Of a stretch of 64,000 nt of DNA, positions 55,280-64,000 are shown piece after piece. Position 1 is the first letter of the stretch. Each line of letters starts with the position of its first letter. The translations under genes and the position numbers were made by a program. The stretch lies in assembly GCA_016201045.1 (NCBI GenBank), contig JACQDM010000001.1, positions 496,001 through 560,000 on the forward strand, given 5' to 3'. Origin of the DNA: Afipia sp. Its GTDB lineage: Bacteria; Pseudomonadota; Alphaproteobacteria; Rhizobiales; Xanthobacteraceae. The notes beneath the pieces are model-generated. The model was not told the origin of the DNA, ran no database searches, and saw only the letters and a program-made list of their open reading frames with translations.

Positions 55280-56476
55280 ATGAAACGAACAATCCCGTGG
55301 TTGCTGGCAGCAACTCTCTCCGCGACCGCAGCACACGCGGCCGGAAATAAAGTCGTGATCGGCGATATCGACGATATGTCCGGTCTCTATGCCGACGTGA
55401 TCGGCCCCGGCGGCGTTGAAGCAGCCAAGATGGCGATCGAAGATTTCGGCGGCAGCGTTCTCGGCAACAAGATCGAGTTCATGGTGTCGGACCATCAGAA
55501 TAAACCCGACCTCGGCGCGCAGAAGTTCCGCGAGTGGGCCGACACAGCCAATGTGACGATGATTCTCGGCGGCTCGAACACCGGCGTCGCCCTCGCGATG
55601 GGCAACATCGCGAAGGAGAAGAAGGTGCCGTTCATCGTAATCGGCGCCGCCGGCGCTTCGCTGACCGGCAAGGACTGCAACGGCTATATGGTCCATTACG
55701 CCTATGACACCACTGCGCTCGGCAACGGCACCGCGACGACGATGGTGAAACAGGGCGGCAAGAGCTGGTTCTTCCTCACCGCGGACTACGCCTTCGGCAC
55801 CCAGCTTCAGGATTCCGCGGCGCATGTCGTGGAGGCAAATGGCGGCAAGGTCGTCGGCGCTGTTCGCGTTCCGCTGTCGAACTCAGACTTCTCCAGCTTC
55901 CTGCTGCAAGCGCAATCGTCCGGTGCGCAGGTTCTCGGTCTCGCCAACGCCGGAAACGACTTCACCAACTCGCTGAAAGCGTTCAACGAGTTCGGTCTCG
56001 GCAAGACGATGAAGCCGGCGGCATTGCTTGCCTTCATCAGCGACATCCACTCGCTCGGACTGCAGACCGCTCAGGGCCTTTACCTGACCACAAGCTGGTA
56101 CTGGGATCTGAACGACAAGACGCGCGCGTTCGGAAAGCGTTACTTTGAGAAAACCAAACGGGAGCCGACCGAGAATCAGGCCGCGTATTATTCGGCGACC
56201 CTGACCTATCTCAACGCCGTGAAGGCCGCCGGCACCACCGATCCTGACAAGGTGATGGAGCAACTTCACAAGGCCACGGTCAACGATATGTTCGCAACCG
56301 GCGGCAAGATTCGCGCGGACGGCCTGATGGAACATCAAATGTACGTTATGCAGGTCAAGACGCCGGCGGAATCGAAGTATCCGTGGGACTATTACAAGTT
56401 GGTGCAGACAATGTCCGGCGACGAAGCATTCGGAAAGCTCGCCGACAACAAGGCTTGCCAGCTCCTGACTCACTGA
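55280..56476 (+). CDS. ABC transporter substrate-binding protein, branched-chain amino acid type
   Basis: The product is 398 aa from the ATG at 55280 (MKRTIPWLLAATLSATAAHA), with a clean signal peptide cleaved at AHA/AG. The mature protein has the Leu/Ile/Val-binding (Peripla_BP_6) pattern: VVIGDIDDMSGLYADVIGPG, VPFIVIGAAGASLTG and TENQAAYYSATLTYLNAV. The ligand may be an amino acid or another small acid. No permease or ATPase genes are near, so it is an orphan binding protein. It ends at a strong terminator. Confidence 0.92.
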   Translation: MKRTIPWLLAATLSATAAHAAGNKVVIGDIDDMSGLYADVIGPGGVEAAKMAIEDFGGSVLGNKIEFMVSDHQNKPDLGAQKFREWADTANVTMILGGSNTGVALAMGNIAKEKKVPFIVIGAAGASLTGKDCNGYMVHYAYDTTALGNGTATTMVKQGGKSWFFLTADYAFGTQLQDSAAHVVEANGGKVVGAVRVPLSNSDFSSFLLQAQSSGAQVLGLANAGNDFTNSLKAFNEFGLGKTMKPAALLAFISDIHSLGLQTAQGLYLTTSWYWDLNDKTRAFGKRYFEKTKREPTENQAAYYSATLTYLNAVKAAGTTDPDKVMEQLHKATVNDMFATGGKIRADGLMEHQMYVMQVKTPAESKYPWDYYKLVQTMSGDEAFGKLADNKACQLLTH

Positions 56477-56533
56477 CCGGCTGCGGAACCGGGCAGTCAT
56501 TGTCCGGCTTTTCGGCGCGGATTGAAACGAATG

Positions 56534-56568
56534 GCCGGGGGACTTCATTGTCCCCCGGCTGTTTTTTT
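56534..56568 (+). terminator. Terminator after the substrate-binding protein
   Basis: A 9-bp stem (GCCGGGGGA at 56534-56542, TCCCCCGGC at 56551-56559), 8-nt loop, then TGTTTTTTT. Confidence 0.92.
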
Positions 56569-56681
56569 GGCTTTGGAATGCCGCCCGGCTTCACACGGGC
56601 CACGAAAATGCGGTAGGTCACGGCGCACACCTTTCATCAGCCGCGCTTGACCGCACCTTCAAGGCAGGACTTTTCAGTTTC

Positions 56682-57530
56682 ATGGCCCGCCGGATTGCCG
56701 CCGCCTATCACATGGAGCCGACATCCGGCCTCGCTCTCGCGGCGCGGCGGCTTGCGGTGTTCTCGCTTGCGGCGACGATTCTATCGGTCGCACTCGTCAG
56801 GTTCGGGTTTCTCGATTTCAAACCGGCACTGGCAACATTCTTCGGTGCGCTCGCGCTGGCGGGCCTGTCGATTCTGGTGGGGTTTGCTGCGTTCGCTGCG
56901 ATTTGGCAGGACGGCTCACGCGGCATGAGCATCGTGCTGCTGGCATTCCTGATCGATGCGATCATTCTCGCCTACCCCGGCTATATCTACTATCTCTATC
57001 GCAAGCTGCCCGCGATCCACGACATCACGACCGATCCGATCGACCCGCCACGCTTCGATGCACTGGCACGATTACGCGCAGGCGATGGCGCGAACCCGGC
57101 GGTCTATGCCGGTCTTTATTCAGCCGAGCAGCAGCGCAGGGCCTATCCCGATGTGGAACCGATCACACTCGAGGTCACGCCGCAGCGCGCCTATGAAATT
57201 GCGCTTTCTGTCGTCAATCGGCGCAAATGGCTGATCATCGACGAGCGCCCACCGCAGCCGCCGCAACGCATCGGCCGCATCGAAGCCGTCGCACGCACGC
57301 CGATCATGGGATTTCGCGAAGACGTATCGATCCGCGTGTCGCCCGAGAATGAAGGCGCTCGCATCGATGTACGTTCGTCGTCGCGTTATTTCGAGCACGA
57401 TCTCGGCTCGAACGCCGCACGCATCGTCAAATTTTCCGAGGACGTGAACGAAGTGGTCGACAACGCGCGACCGGCCAAGAAGCCCGTGACGCCGGCCAAG
57501 CCTCAGCCCAAGGTGCCGGCCAAGCGATAA
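56682..57530 (+). CDS. DUF1499 family membrane protein
   Basis: The product is 282 aa. Three transmembrane helices occupy about residues 22-110 (LAVFSLAATILSVALV, ALALAGLSILVGFAAFAA and GMSIVLLAFLIDAIILA). A soluble DUF1499 domain follows (about 140-260): RAYEIALSVVNRRKWLI and IEAVARTPIMGFREDVSIRV. The Lys/Pro-rich tail overlaps the 3' end of the convergent MBL gene by 28 bp. The function is unknown. Confidence 0.85.
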   Translation: MARRIAAAYHMEPTSGLALAARRLAVFSLAATILSVALVRFGFLDFKPALATFFGALALAGLSILVGFAAFAAIWQDGSRGMSIVLLAFLIDAIILAYPGYIYYLYRKLPAIHDITTDPIDPPRFDALARLRAGDGANPAVYAGLYSAEQQRRAYPDVEPITLEVTPQRAYEIALSVVNRRKWLIIDERPPQPPQRIGRIEAVARTPIMGFREDVSIRVSPENEGARIDVRSSSRYFEHDLGSNAARIVKFSEDVNEVVDNARPAKKPVTPAKPQPKVPAKR

Positions 57531-58435
57531 GTGCCGCCGATCACCGGATCCCCATCGGTCTCGACGACGCCGCGCGCGACGAGATCTTCCAGATGCGCGA
57601 GCACGGAATATCCTGCGGCACCGACGAGCCGCGGATCGATCCCGATATAGCTCGCGCGCACGATGGTCGGGATATCCGCTTCGCCCTTGCCAAGGCGATG
57701 AAGGATCGAAACTTCTCGCGCCTTGCGATGCCGGATCAGAAATTTCACGTAGCGAGCGGCATCGGGAATTTCGGGGCCGTGGCCGGCAAAATAAAGCTGC
57801 TCGTCGCGCCGCGCCAGTTTTTCCAGCGACGCCATGTAGTCGACCATCGAACCATCGGGCGGAGCTACGATGGAGGTGGACCAGCCCATGACATGATCGC
57901 CGACAAAGATCAGTTTCTTCTCCGGCCACGCGAACGCGATGTGGTTTGCGGTGTGGCCCGGCGTCGCAATCGCCTCCAACCGCCAGCCGTTGCCTTCGAC
58001 GATGTCGCCATCCTTCACGATGACATCCGGTCGAAAGTCCCTGTCGCCGCCGGATTCGGTGCTTCGCGTTTCAGATGCGTAAGCGGGACGCGACGCGCGA
58101 TGCGGTCCTTCGCCGTATGTTTTCGCGCCGGTCGCAGCCTGGATGCGGGCGGCGTTCGGCGAATGATCGCGATGAGTATGGGTCACGAGAATATGCGTGA
58201 CTGTCTCACCCCGAACCGCATCCAGAAGCGCCTTCGCATGTGCTTCGTCATCGGGGCCGGGATCGACGATCGCCACATTGCCGCGGCCGACGATGTAGCT
58301 CACGGTGCCTGAAAACGTGAACGGGCTTGGATTGTTGCACAATACGCGCCGCACGCCGGGCACGACTTCGTCGGCAACGCCCGGCGCAAGCGGAAAATCC
58401 CGATTGAACGGAATGTCGTCTTCGGCGTCGCTCAC
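57503..58435 (-). CDS. MBL-fold metallohydrolase (LACTB2/GloB-like)
   Basis: The product is 310 aa from a GTG at 58435 (MSDAEDDIPFNRDFPL), chosen because an ATG at 58480 would overlap the preceding gene. The metal site HTHRDHSPN (HxHxDH) is near residue 88, with further ligands at ATPGHTANH, GDHVMGW and AGHGP. The C-terminal region (about 230-300) resembles the winged-helix domain of beta-lactamase-like protein 2. The substrate is unknown. It follows the glutaryl-CoA dehydrogenase gene by 13 bp. Confidence 0.88.
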   Translation of the reverse strand: MSDAEDDIPFNRDFPLAPGVADEVVPGVRRVLCNNPSPFTFSGTVSYIVGRGNVAIVDPGPDDEAHAKALLDAVRGETVTHILVTHTHRDHSPNAARIQAATGAKTYGEGPHRASRPAYASETRSTESGGDRDFRPDVIVKDGDIVEGNGWRLEAIATPGHTANHIAFAWPEKKLIFVGDHVMGWSTSIVAPPDGSMVDYMASLEKLARRDEQLYFAGHGPEIPDAARYVKFLIRHRKAREVSILHRLGKGEADIPTIVRASYIGIDPRLVGAAGYSVLAHLEDLVARGVVETDGDPVIGGTYRLAGTLG

Positions 58436-58448
58436 GCGGACATTCCGA

Positions 58449-59663
58449 CTAGAAAAACGCCTGAATGCCGGTGATGGCACGGCCGAGGATCAGCGCATGG
58501 ACGTCGTGCGTGCCCTCGTAAGTATTGACCGTTTCCAGATTCTGCGCGTGACGCATCACGTGATACTCGCTGGAGATGCCGTTGCCGCCATGCATATCGC
58601 GGGCGACGCGCGCGATATCGAGCGCCTTGCCGCAGTTGTTGCGCTTCATGATCGAGATCATTTCCGGGGCCATCTTGCCCTCGTCCATCAGGCGGCCGAC
58701 GCGCAGCGATCCCTGCAAACCGATGGCGATTTCGGTTTCCATGTCAGCAAGTTTTTTCTGCACGAGCTGCGTCGCGGCCAACGGGCGGCCGAACTGCTTG
58801 CGGTCGAGCACATATTGGCGTGCGCGATGAAAGCAATCCTCTGCCGCGCCCATCGCGCCCCACGAAATTCCGTAGCGCGCGCGGTTGAGACAGCCGAACG
58901 GGCCGGCAAGACCCGAAACATTCGGCAACAGATTTTCTTCCGGCACCACAACGCCATCCATGACGACTTCGCCGGTGATCGAGGCGCGCAGCGATAGCTT
59001 GCCCGCAATCTTCGGCGCGGAAAGTCCCTTCATGCCCTTTTCGAGAATAAAGCCGCGCACCTTGTTGTCGTGCGCCGCAGACTTTGCCCACACCACGAAT
59101 ACATCGGCGATGGGCGAATTTGAAATCCACATCTTGCTGCCGGTAAGACGATAGCCGTCGGACACTTTCTCGGCGCGCGTCTTCATGCCGTCCGGATCGG
59201 AGCCGGCATCGGGCTCGGTCAATCCAAAACAGCCGACCCATTCGCCGCTCGCCAGTTTCGGCAGATATTTCTTGCGCTGCGTCTCATCGCCGTAAGCGTA
59301 GATCGGATACATCACGAGCGAGGACTGCACGCTGTTCATCGAGCGATAGCCGGAATCGACGCGCTCGATCTCGCGATTGACGAGACCGTAGGCGACATAG
59401 CCTGCATTGGCACAGCCGTATTCTTCCGGCAGGCTGACGCCGAGCAGCCCGAGTTCGCCCATCTCGTTGAAGATTTCGCGGTCGGATTTTTCTTCGAGAT
59501 ATGCCTTGGTGATGCGCGGCATGAGCTTGTCCTGCGCATAGGCTCGCGCGGTGTCGCGGATCATGCGCTCGTCTTCGGTCAACTGGTCGTCGAGCAAAAA
59601 CGGATCGTCCCACTGGAACGTGACCTTTGCGGGCTTGTCCTTGGTCTGCGGGCGCGCGCTCAT
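58449..59663 (-). CDS. gcdH: Glutaryl-CoA dehydrogenase
   Basis: The product is 404 aa. The acyl-CoA dehydrogenase fold is clear ([19 protein letters not shown], then [20 protein letters not shown]), and the C-terminus [20 protein letters not shown] with the catalytic Glu matches glutaryl-CoA dehydrogenase closely. It oxidises and decarboxylates glutaryl-CoA to crotonyl-CoA in lysine and tryptophan breakdown, with FAD and an electron transfer flavoprotein. Start at 59663 ([14 protein letters not shown]). Confidence 0.92.
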   Translation of the reverse strand: MSARPQTKDKPAKVTFQWDDPFLLDDQLTEDERMIRDTARAYAQDKLMPRITKAYLEEKSDREIFNEMGELGLLGVSLPEEYGCANAGYVAYGLVNREIERVDSGYRSMNSVQSSLVMYPIYAYGDETQRKKYLPKLASGEWVGCFGLTEPDAGSDPDGMKTRAEKVSDGYRLTGSKMWISNSPIADVFVVWAKSAAHDNKVRGFILEKGMKGLSAPKIAGKLSLRASITGEVVMDGVVVPEENLLPNVSGLAGPFGCLNRARYGISWGAMGAAEDCFHRARQYVLDRKQFGRPLAATQLVQKKLADMETEIAIGLQGSLRVGRLMDEGKMAPEMISIMKRNNCGKALDIARVARDMHGGNGISSEYHVMRHAQNLETVNTYEGTHDVHALILGRAITGIQAFF

Positions 59664-59767
59664 GGAGTGTCCTTTCAGACAAATTCTGCGATTGAGGATT
59701 TACGATAGATCGTCGCCGCGAGGTTGCAAGTCAAAAACCAGTTCCGCATTGCGAACGTGATCGGCGA

Positions 59768-60844
59768 TCAGACGTCGAACGGTTCGTTGGCGACGATCTC
59801 GATACCGTAACCCGACAAGCCTTTGTAGTCGTGAACAGCCGACGTGAGATGGCGGATCGAGGTGACACCGAGATCGCGCAAGATCTGCGCGCCGACGCCG
59901 ACTTCGCGCCACTGCTTGTTGCGGTCGTCTTCAGCCGAGTGGCTGCCGTCGAGCGGGGCCACCGGCACGCCGGCCGCTCCATCGCGCAGATAGATCAGGA
60001 CGCCGCTGCCGTTTTTCTTGAAATGCTCAAGCGTCGCGCGCACGCGATCTCGGCCGCTGAACAGGTCACGCACCACATTCGGCTTATGCAATCGTGTCAG
60101 TACGTTCTTGCCGTTGCCGACGCCCTTGTAGACCATCGCCAAATGATAGATCGGATCGAAAGGCGAACGATAGGCGTAGACATCGAGCGGGCCGATCGGA
60201 CTGTCGGTGGTGAAGGCGGATACCCGTTCGATCAGCTTTTCTCGCGCCTGCCGGTACGCGATCATGTCGGCGATCGTGACGTGCTTGAGCTTGTGCTTCT
60301 CGGCGAATTTGGCGACCTGCTCGCCCTTCATCACCGTGCCGTCGTCGTTCATCAACTCGCTGATGACGCCGACCGGCGGCAGATCGCACATCTTGCACAG
60401 ATCGACCGCAGCTTCGGTGTGACCCGAACGGAGCAGCACGCCGCCGTCCTTGGCGATCAGCGGAAAAATATGACCGGGACGCGCGAAGTCGCTGGCGCCC
60501 GCATTGGGATTGGCGAGAGCGCGGCAGCAAACCGTGCGCTCCTCTGCCGAAATGCCGGTGGTCATGCCGGGCTTGTAGTCGATCGAAACCGTAAATGCGG
60601 TGGTGTGATTGGAATCGTTGTGGGCCACCATCGGGTCGAGCCGCAGGCGGCGCGCGTTGTCGGAGGTGATCGGCGCGCAGACAATGCCGGAGGTGTGGCG
60701 GATGATGAACGCCATTTTTTCCGCCGTGCAAAGCGTGGCGGCAACGATCAGATCGCCCTCCCCTTCGCGATCTTCATCGTCGGTGACGACGACAATCTCG
60801 CCGGCGGCGAACGCCTTCAATACTTCCGGGATCGGATGGGCCAT
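59768..60844 (-). CDS. ribB: 3,4-dihydroxy-2-butanone 4-phosphate synthase with degenerate RibA domain
   Basis: The product is 358 aa. The N-terminal RibB domain (about 1-205) is intact: VVVTDDEDREGEGDLIVAA, SGIVCAPIT, GHIFPLIAKDGGVL and RSGHTEAAVDL. It makes dihydroxybutanone phosphate for riboflavin from ribulose 5-phosphate. The C-terminal RibA-like domain (about 210-358) lacks the zinc cysteines of GTP cyclohydrolase II: the site reads RLHKPNVVRDLFSGRD where active enzymes have three Cys. Its second activity is therefore doubtful. No FMN riboswitch was seen upstream. Confidence 0.9.
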   Translation of the reverse strand: MAHPIPEVLKAFAAGEIVVVTDDEDREGEGDLIVAATLCTAEKMAFIIRHTSGIVCAPITSDNARRLRLDPMVAHNDSNHTTAFTVSIDYKPGMTTGISAEERTVCCRALANPNAGASDFARPGHIFPLIAKDGGVLLRSGHTEAAVDLCKMCDLPPVGVISELMNDDGTVMKGEQVAKFAEKHKLKHVTIADMIAYRQAREKLIERVSAFTTDSPIGPLDVYAYRSPFDPIYHLAMVYKGVGNGKNVLTRLHKPNVVRDLFSGRDRVRATLEHFKKNGSGVLIYLRDGAAGVPVAPLDGSHSAEDDRNKQWREVGVGAQILRDLGVTSIRHLTSAVHDYKGLSGYGIEIVANEPFDV

Positions 60845-61002
60845 GAAACAAAGTCTCTCTCAACGCTGCAGATCGTATGGCGCAGCGCGGGCACCGGCGC
60901 AACTGTCCAGGCTCCGTCCAAGCAACATGGCGGGCATTCGCCCGGCCTGCAACGCGGTTGCCGTTTCAAACATGGGCTGTATTTTTGTGGGCGGCCTCAA
61001 TC

Positions 61003-62733
61003 CTAAGGCAGCACTTCTTTGCGGTTTTTGAGCAGCCGGTCCATGTCCTCACGCTTGTTGGCCAGCAGGCGCTTATCGGCGGCTTCGATCACCTGATACA
61101 GCTCATGTGCGTCGGTGACGCGCGTGACGGTCACGTAATCCGCACCCGCCGCATAAAGATCGCCAACATCGCCGAGCAGATCCGCCGTGGAGACGATCCT
61201 GGCCTTCGGATTGATCGACCGGACATGGCGGACCAGCTTTTCATTGTTGGAGCCTTTAAGAAGCGCATCCGGCACGCTCAGGATAATCAGTTCGGCTTGA
61301 CCCACGCCCGCATGGGTCAACGTGTCGATGTTGCTGATGTCGCCGTAGACGACGTGAATTCCGCGCTCGGTAAGCGCATGAAAAACATTCGGATTGAAAT
61401 CGACGACACTGATCTGGTTCAGCAGCGATTTGTTCTGCCTCTCGATTTCGGCCAAAAGCGCGCTCGCCGCCCTGAAGAATCCGAGAATGACGATGCGCCG
61501 CGCCTGCCCATGCCCGGCTTCGCCGTGTTCGGCTCCACCCTCGCTGGCGTGATCGAGATCGCGCAATCCAATGCGCTTGAACGCTGAAATTGCGAGCCGC
61601 GAAAGATCGTCGCTGCGCATGATGGCGAATGTGCTGAGCACCGCAAGGATCACGAAAGCGAATGACGCCGCACTCGCAGTCTGCGTCTTGATATGACCGG
61701 CAGCAACTCCGGTCTGAATCACCACCAGCGAGAACTCGCTGATCTGCGACAGGTTGAGCGACGGTAGAAGGCTCGCGCGCAGACCCTGCTTCATCAGATA
61801 GAGTGGCACGAACGTCGTCAGCAAACGGCTGGCGACGGTGAAGACTGCGATCAGCAAAGCCAGCCCAATGACCGACGCGGTCGGGATCGGGATCGTCATC
61901 CCGAGTGCGACGAAGAACAGCGTGATGAAGAAATCGCGCAGCGTTGTGACTTTCGCCGTCACGTCGAGCGCATAGGGAAATGTCGAGAGCGAAACGCCGG
62001 CGACCAACGAACCCATCTCGCGCGACAGATGCAGCCGCTCGGCAATTTCACCGATCAGGAAGCACCACGCCAGCGCACCCAGCATGAGAAGTTCGGGCCG
62101 CCGCGCGATCTGGTGAAACAGTTTCGGCAGCACGAAGCGGCTCAGAACCAATGCCGTCGCGACCAGGATCGCAACGCGACCGATGGAAAGCAGAACAATG
62201 CCGATCTGGAGATTGTCGAGGCTCGGCTGTACGGCAAGGAAGAGGATTGCGAAAATATCCTGCAGCACCAGAATGCCGAGCGTGATGCGGCCGGGCAGCG
62301 TATCCAGTTCACGCTTCTCGTAGAGCACCTTGACGATGATGACGGTGGACGACAGCGCGCAGGCAATCGTCAGATAAAGTGCATCGAACGCGCCGTTTTT
62401 CATCGACAGTCCGATCGCCATGAAGAACGCAAGTCCGAGAATGCATCCGCCGATCAACTGCCCGCCCGCCGCGAAAAGGATGACTTTCCCCGCACGCGCG
62501 ATCTTCTTCAAATCGATTTCCAGCCCGATCATGAACAGCATGAAGATCAGGCCAAGCTCCGAAATCGTGGCAATGGACTGTTCGGATTTCACCCAGCCCA
62601 TCCCGAACGGACCGATGAAAAATCCGCCGACGAGATAGGCGAGGATCAGCGGCTGGCGGGAAAAATGTGCGGCGAGGCCCAGCGCCCATGCAACCAGAAT
62701 GCAGAAGGTAATGTCGGCAATAAGCTCGTTCAT
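61003..62733 (-). CDS. Monovalent cation/proton antiporter, Kef/CPA2 type, with TrkA-N domain
   Basis: From the ATG at 62733 (MNELIADITFCILVAW) the product is 576 aa; an ATG at 62799 is possible. About 12 transmembrane helices form a Na_H_Exchanger domain (about 10-380; LILAYLVGGFFIGPFGMG, then ELGLIFMLFMIGLEIDL). A C-terminal TrkA-N/RCK Rossmann domain (about 415-540) starts RRIVILGFFRAASALLAEI. The glycine pattern there is weaker than in classical NAD-binding RCK (GFFRAA for GxGxxG), so the bound ligand is uncertain. It probably exchanges K+ or Na+ for H+. Confidence 0.9.
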   Translation of the reverse strand: MNELIADITFCILVAWALGLAAHFSRQPLILAYLVGGFFIGPFGMGWVKSEQSIATISELGLIFMLFMIGLEIDLKKIARAGKVILFAAGGQLIGGCILGLAFFMAIGLSMKNGAFDALYLTIACALSSTVIIVKVLYEKRELDTLPGRITLGILVLQDIFAILFLAVQPSLDNLQIGIVLLSIGRVAILVATALVLSRFVLPKLFHQIARRPELLMLGALAWCFLIGEIAERLHLSREMGSLVAGVSLSTFPYALDVTAKVTTLRDFFITLFFVALGMTIPIPTASVIGLALLIAVFTVASRLLTTFVPLYLMKQGLRASLLPSLNLSQISEFSLVVIQTGVAAGHIKTQTASAASFAFVILAVLSTFAIMRSDDLSRLAISAFKRIGLRDLDHASEGGAEHGEAGHGQARRIVILGFFRAASALLAEIERQNKSLLNQISVVDFNPNVFHALTERGIHVVYGDISNIDTLTHAGVGQAELIILSVPDALLKGSNNEKLVRHVRSINPKARIVSTADLLGDVGDLYAAGADYVTVTRVTDAHELYQVIEAADKRLLANKREDMDRLLKNRKEVLP

Positions 62734-63029
62734 GCCTTCAACCGGGCTCGCGGGCTTGGATTGGCTTGGAGTAGAAGTCAGCGGAGTGCAAACATCCATC
62801 TCGACAAAAGCACTATTTTTCCCGATGCGTCGAGCATGGCAGGCGATCTTTATCGACGACAATTTGCCGCCCCGCGATTTGCATCCCGGACAACCGGAAC
62901 CCCATGGTGTCTGTGGGGTAACAATCGCAAAGAAAGGCGGTCCGTGGGCGAACCGGGCGGTTTGATTATGCGACTACGCTGTGTAGGTTTCCTTCATCGA
63001 ATGCCGGTTTTGTAGCGTAGGGTCGGATC

Positions 63030-63473
63030 ATGATTTGGAATTTTCTGCGTGTTTTCATTTTGATATTTGCGTTGAACGGCATTTCGGCTGCCGGCGCACA
63101 GGATGCGTCGCCGAGTGGCCTCTGGCTCACTCAAAAAGGCGACGCGAGAATTCAGGTCTCCAGTTGCGGCTCCGGAATCTGCGGGAAAGTCGTTTGGCTG
63201 AAAGACACCATCGACCCGCAGACGGGCAAGCCTCAGGTCGACGACAAAAATCCGAACCCCGCGCTGCGCTCGCGCTCGATGATCGGCGTGCAGTTGTTCA
63301 TCGGCATGACGTCGAACGGGCCGGGAAGCTGGATCGGCAAAATCTATAACGCCGACGACGGCGGAACCTACGACAGCAAGGTGAAGATGATTTCGGCGAG
63401 CCAGATGAATGTCGAGGGATGTCTGGGCGCGTTCTGCGGCGGCGAAATCTGGACCAAGCTCGGCGGACGCTGA
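63030..63473 (+). CDS. DUF2147 family exported protein
   Basis: The product is 147 aa. It has a signal peptide (about 22 residues, ending SAAGA) and a DUF2147 domain: SGLWLTQKGDARIQVSSCG, then WIGKIYNADDGGTYDSKVKM and a terminal CGGEIWTKL. The family is periplasmic, with a lipocalin-like fold proposed, and has no assigned function. Four cysteines suggest disulfides. Confidence 0.88.
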   Translation: MIWNFLRVFILIFALNGISAAGAQDASPSGLWLTQKGDARIQVSSCGSGICGKVVWLKDTIDPQTGKPQVDDKNPNPALRSRSMIGVQLFIGMTSNGPGSWIGKIYNADDGGTYDSKVKMISASQMNVEGCLGAFCGGEIWTKLGGR

Positions 63474-63518
63474 GGGTCTCGGCGCAAGAGCGTTATCTAT
63501 TTGATTCCGCTTATGATT

Positions 63519-63595
63519 TGGTCGGAGTGGCAGGATTTGAACCTGCGACCCCTGCGTCCCGAACGCAGTGCTCTACCGGACTGAGCCACACTCCG
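63519..63595 (-). tRNA. tRNA-Pro (CGG)
   Basis: On the minus strand the cloverleaf is complete: acceptor CGGAGTG paired with CACTCCG, D-arm GGCTCAGTCCGGTAGAGC, anticodon stem CTGCG/CGCAG around TTCGGGA (anticodon CGG), and T-arm GTCGCAGGTTCAAATCC-like with GTTCAAATC. Discriminator A is followed by an encoded CCA. It reads CCG proline codons. Confidence 0.96.
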
Positions 63596-63685
63596 ACTGA
63601 AACGCGGTATAGCGTCGGCCCTCGCCCGCCGCAAGAAGCGGTTATAAGAGCGAATCTGCCGCCAGACACTGTGCGAAAGCCGCCT

Positions 63686-64000
63686 ATGAAGCTCGCTTTG
63701 ACGACGAAAATGACACCGGCCAGCGCTTCTGCTGCTGCCGAAGCGGCACGTTGTCTCGCCGGCGGCGGCCTTGTCGCGTTTCCGACCGAAACCGTCTACG
63801 GCCTCGGTGCCGACGCGACGAACGCTCAGGCGGTGGCGCGCTTATACGAGGCGAAGGGACGACCCTCGTTCAATCCGCTGATCGCGCATGTCGTCGATCT
63901 TGCTGCAGCTAAGGCGGTTGCACAGTTCGATGTGCGCAGCCTTCGGCTGGCCGAGGCCTTCTGGCCCGGGCCGTTGACGCTGGTTCTGCCGAAGGCGAGC
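63686..64000 (+). CDS. Threonylcarbamoyl-AMP synthase (Sua5/YrdC), N-terminal part
   Basis: The gene runs off the right edge; 105 codons are visible. The start MKLALTTKMTPASAS precedes the YrdC motif GGLVAFPTETVYGLGADATN and YEAKGRPSFNPLIAHV, the substrate-binding pattern. FWPGPLTLVLPKAS follows. It makes the threonylcarbamoyl-AMP used for t6A37 of tRNA. A longer GTG start at 63671 is possible. The presence of a C-terminal Sua5 domain cannot be judged here. Confidence 0.93.
   Translation, partial: MKLALTTKMTPASASAAAEAARCLAGGGLVAFPTETVYGLGADATNAQAVARLYEAKGRPSFNPLIAHVVDLAAAKAVAQFDVRSLRLAEAFWPGPLTLVLPKAS

Noticed and set aside
60845-61002. FMN riboswitch upstream of ribB
   Set aside because: The RFN consensus blocks (GGGTGAAATTCCC-like, CCGACAG-like) are absent.

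Overview
The window looks like chromosome of an alphaproteobacterium of the order Hyphomicrobiales, most likely the Bradyrhizobium/Rhodopseudomonas/Afipia/Nitrobacter family (Nitrobacteraceae). This is inferred from the GC-rich codon use, the long-tailed FtsZ (577 aa), the dcw cluster running on into lpxC and bamD, the thiO-S-G-E-C operon, and palindromic intergenic repeats of kinds I associate with that group. No species call is attempted.

Region 1 (1-20012, all minus strand) is a nearly complete division and cell wall (dcw) cluster. In transcription order it reads rsmH, ftsL, ftsI, murE, murF, mraY, murD, ftsW, murG, murC, murB, ddl, ftsQ, ftsA, ftsZ, then lpxC and the start of bamD. Many junctions overlap by 1-4 bases or are only a few bases apart. 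No mraZ lies upstream of rsmH; a divergent AmpD-like amidase is there instead.

Region 2 (20504-34116) holds that amidase, an ECF42-type sigma factor with its DGPF/YCII partner, the RNase P RNA gene (rnpB) with a GC-rich palindrome inside it, an EmrAB-type efflux pair with a divergent TetR regulator and a perfect operator palindrome, and a set of envelope genes: an extensin-like lipoprotein, a FecR-domain protein, a DUF4403 protein, a lytic transglycosylase and a multipass membrane protein.

Region 3 (34219-39378) is the thiamine operon: a TPP riboswitch that runs into the thiO start codon, then thiO, thiS, thiG, thiE, a small membrane protein and thiC. A perfect 29-bp inverted repeat sits between thiS and thiG.

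Region 4 (39416-49352) is mixed. Two visibly AT-richer inserts carry DNA-targeting enzymes: a membrane-anchored Mrr-like nuclease with a C-terminal GYF_2 domain, next to a TMEM175/DUF1211 gene remnant, and an MmeI-like fused restriction-methylation gene broken by one in-frame TGA. Between them are ordinary genes (ABM monooxygenase, exported protein, DUF2277, DnaJ-like chaperone, 17-kDa-antigen-type lipoprotein, pdxH, SDR) and a 450-bp non-coding stretch with inverted repeats.

Region 5 (49356-64000) holds corA, two tandem L,D-transpeptidase lipoproteins that share an identically placed upstream motif and near-identical terminators, a second extensin-like protein, an acyl-CoA ligase, an orphan branched-chain amino acid binding protein, a DUF1499 protein, an MBL hydrolase, glutaryl-CoA dehydrogenase, ribB with a degenerate RibA domain, a Kef-type antiporter, a DUF2147 protein, tRNA-Pro(CGG) and the start of a Sua5/YrdC gene. 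Peptidoglycan synthesis and remodelling is the recurring theme. The two acquired DNA-targeting loci are the most unusual content.
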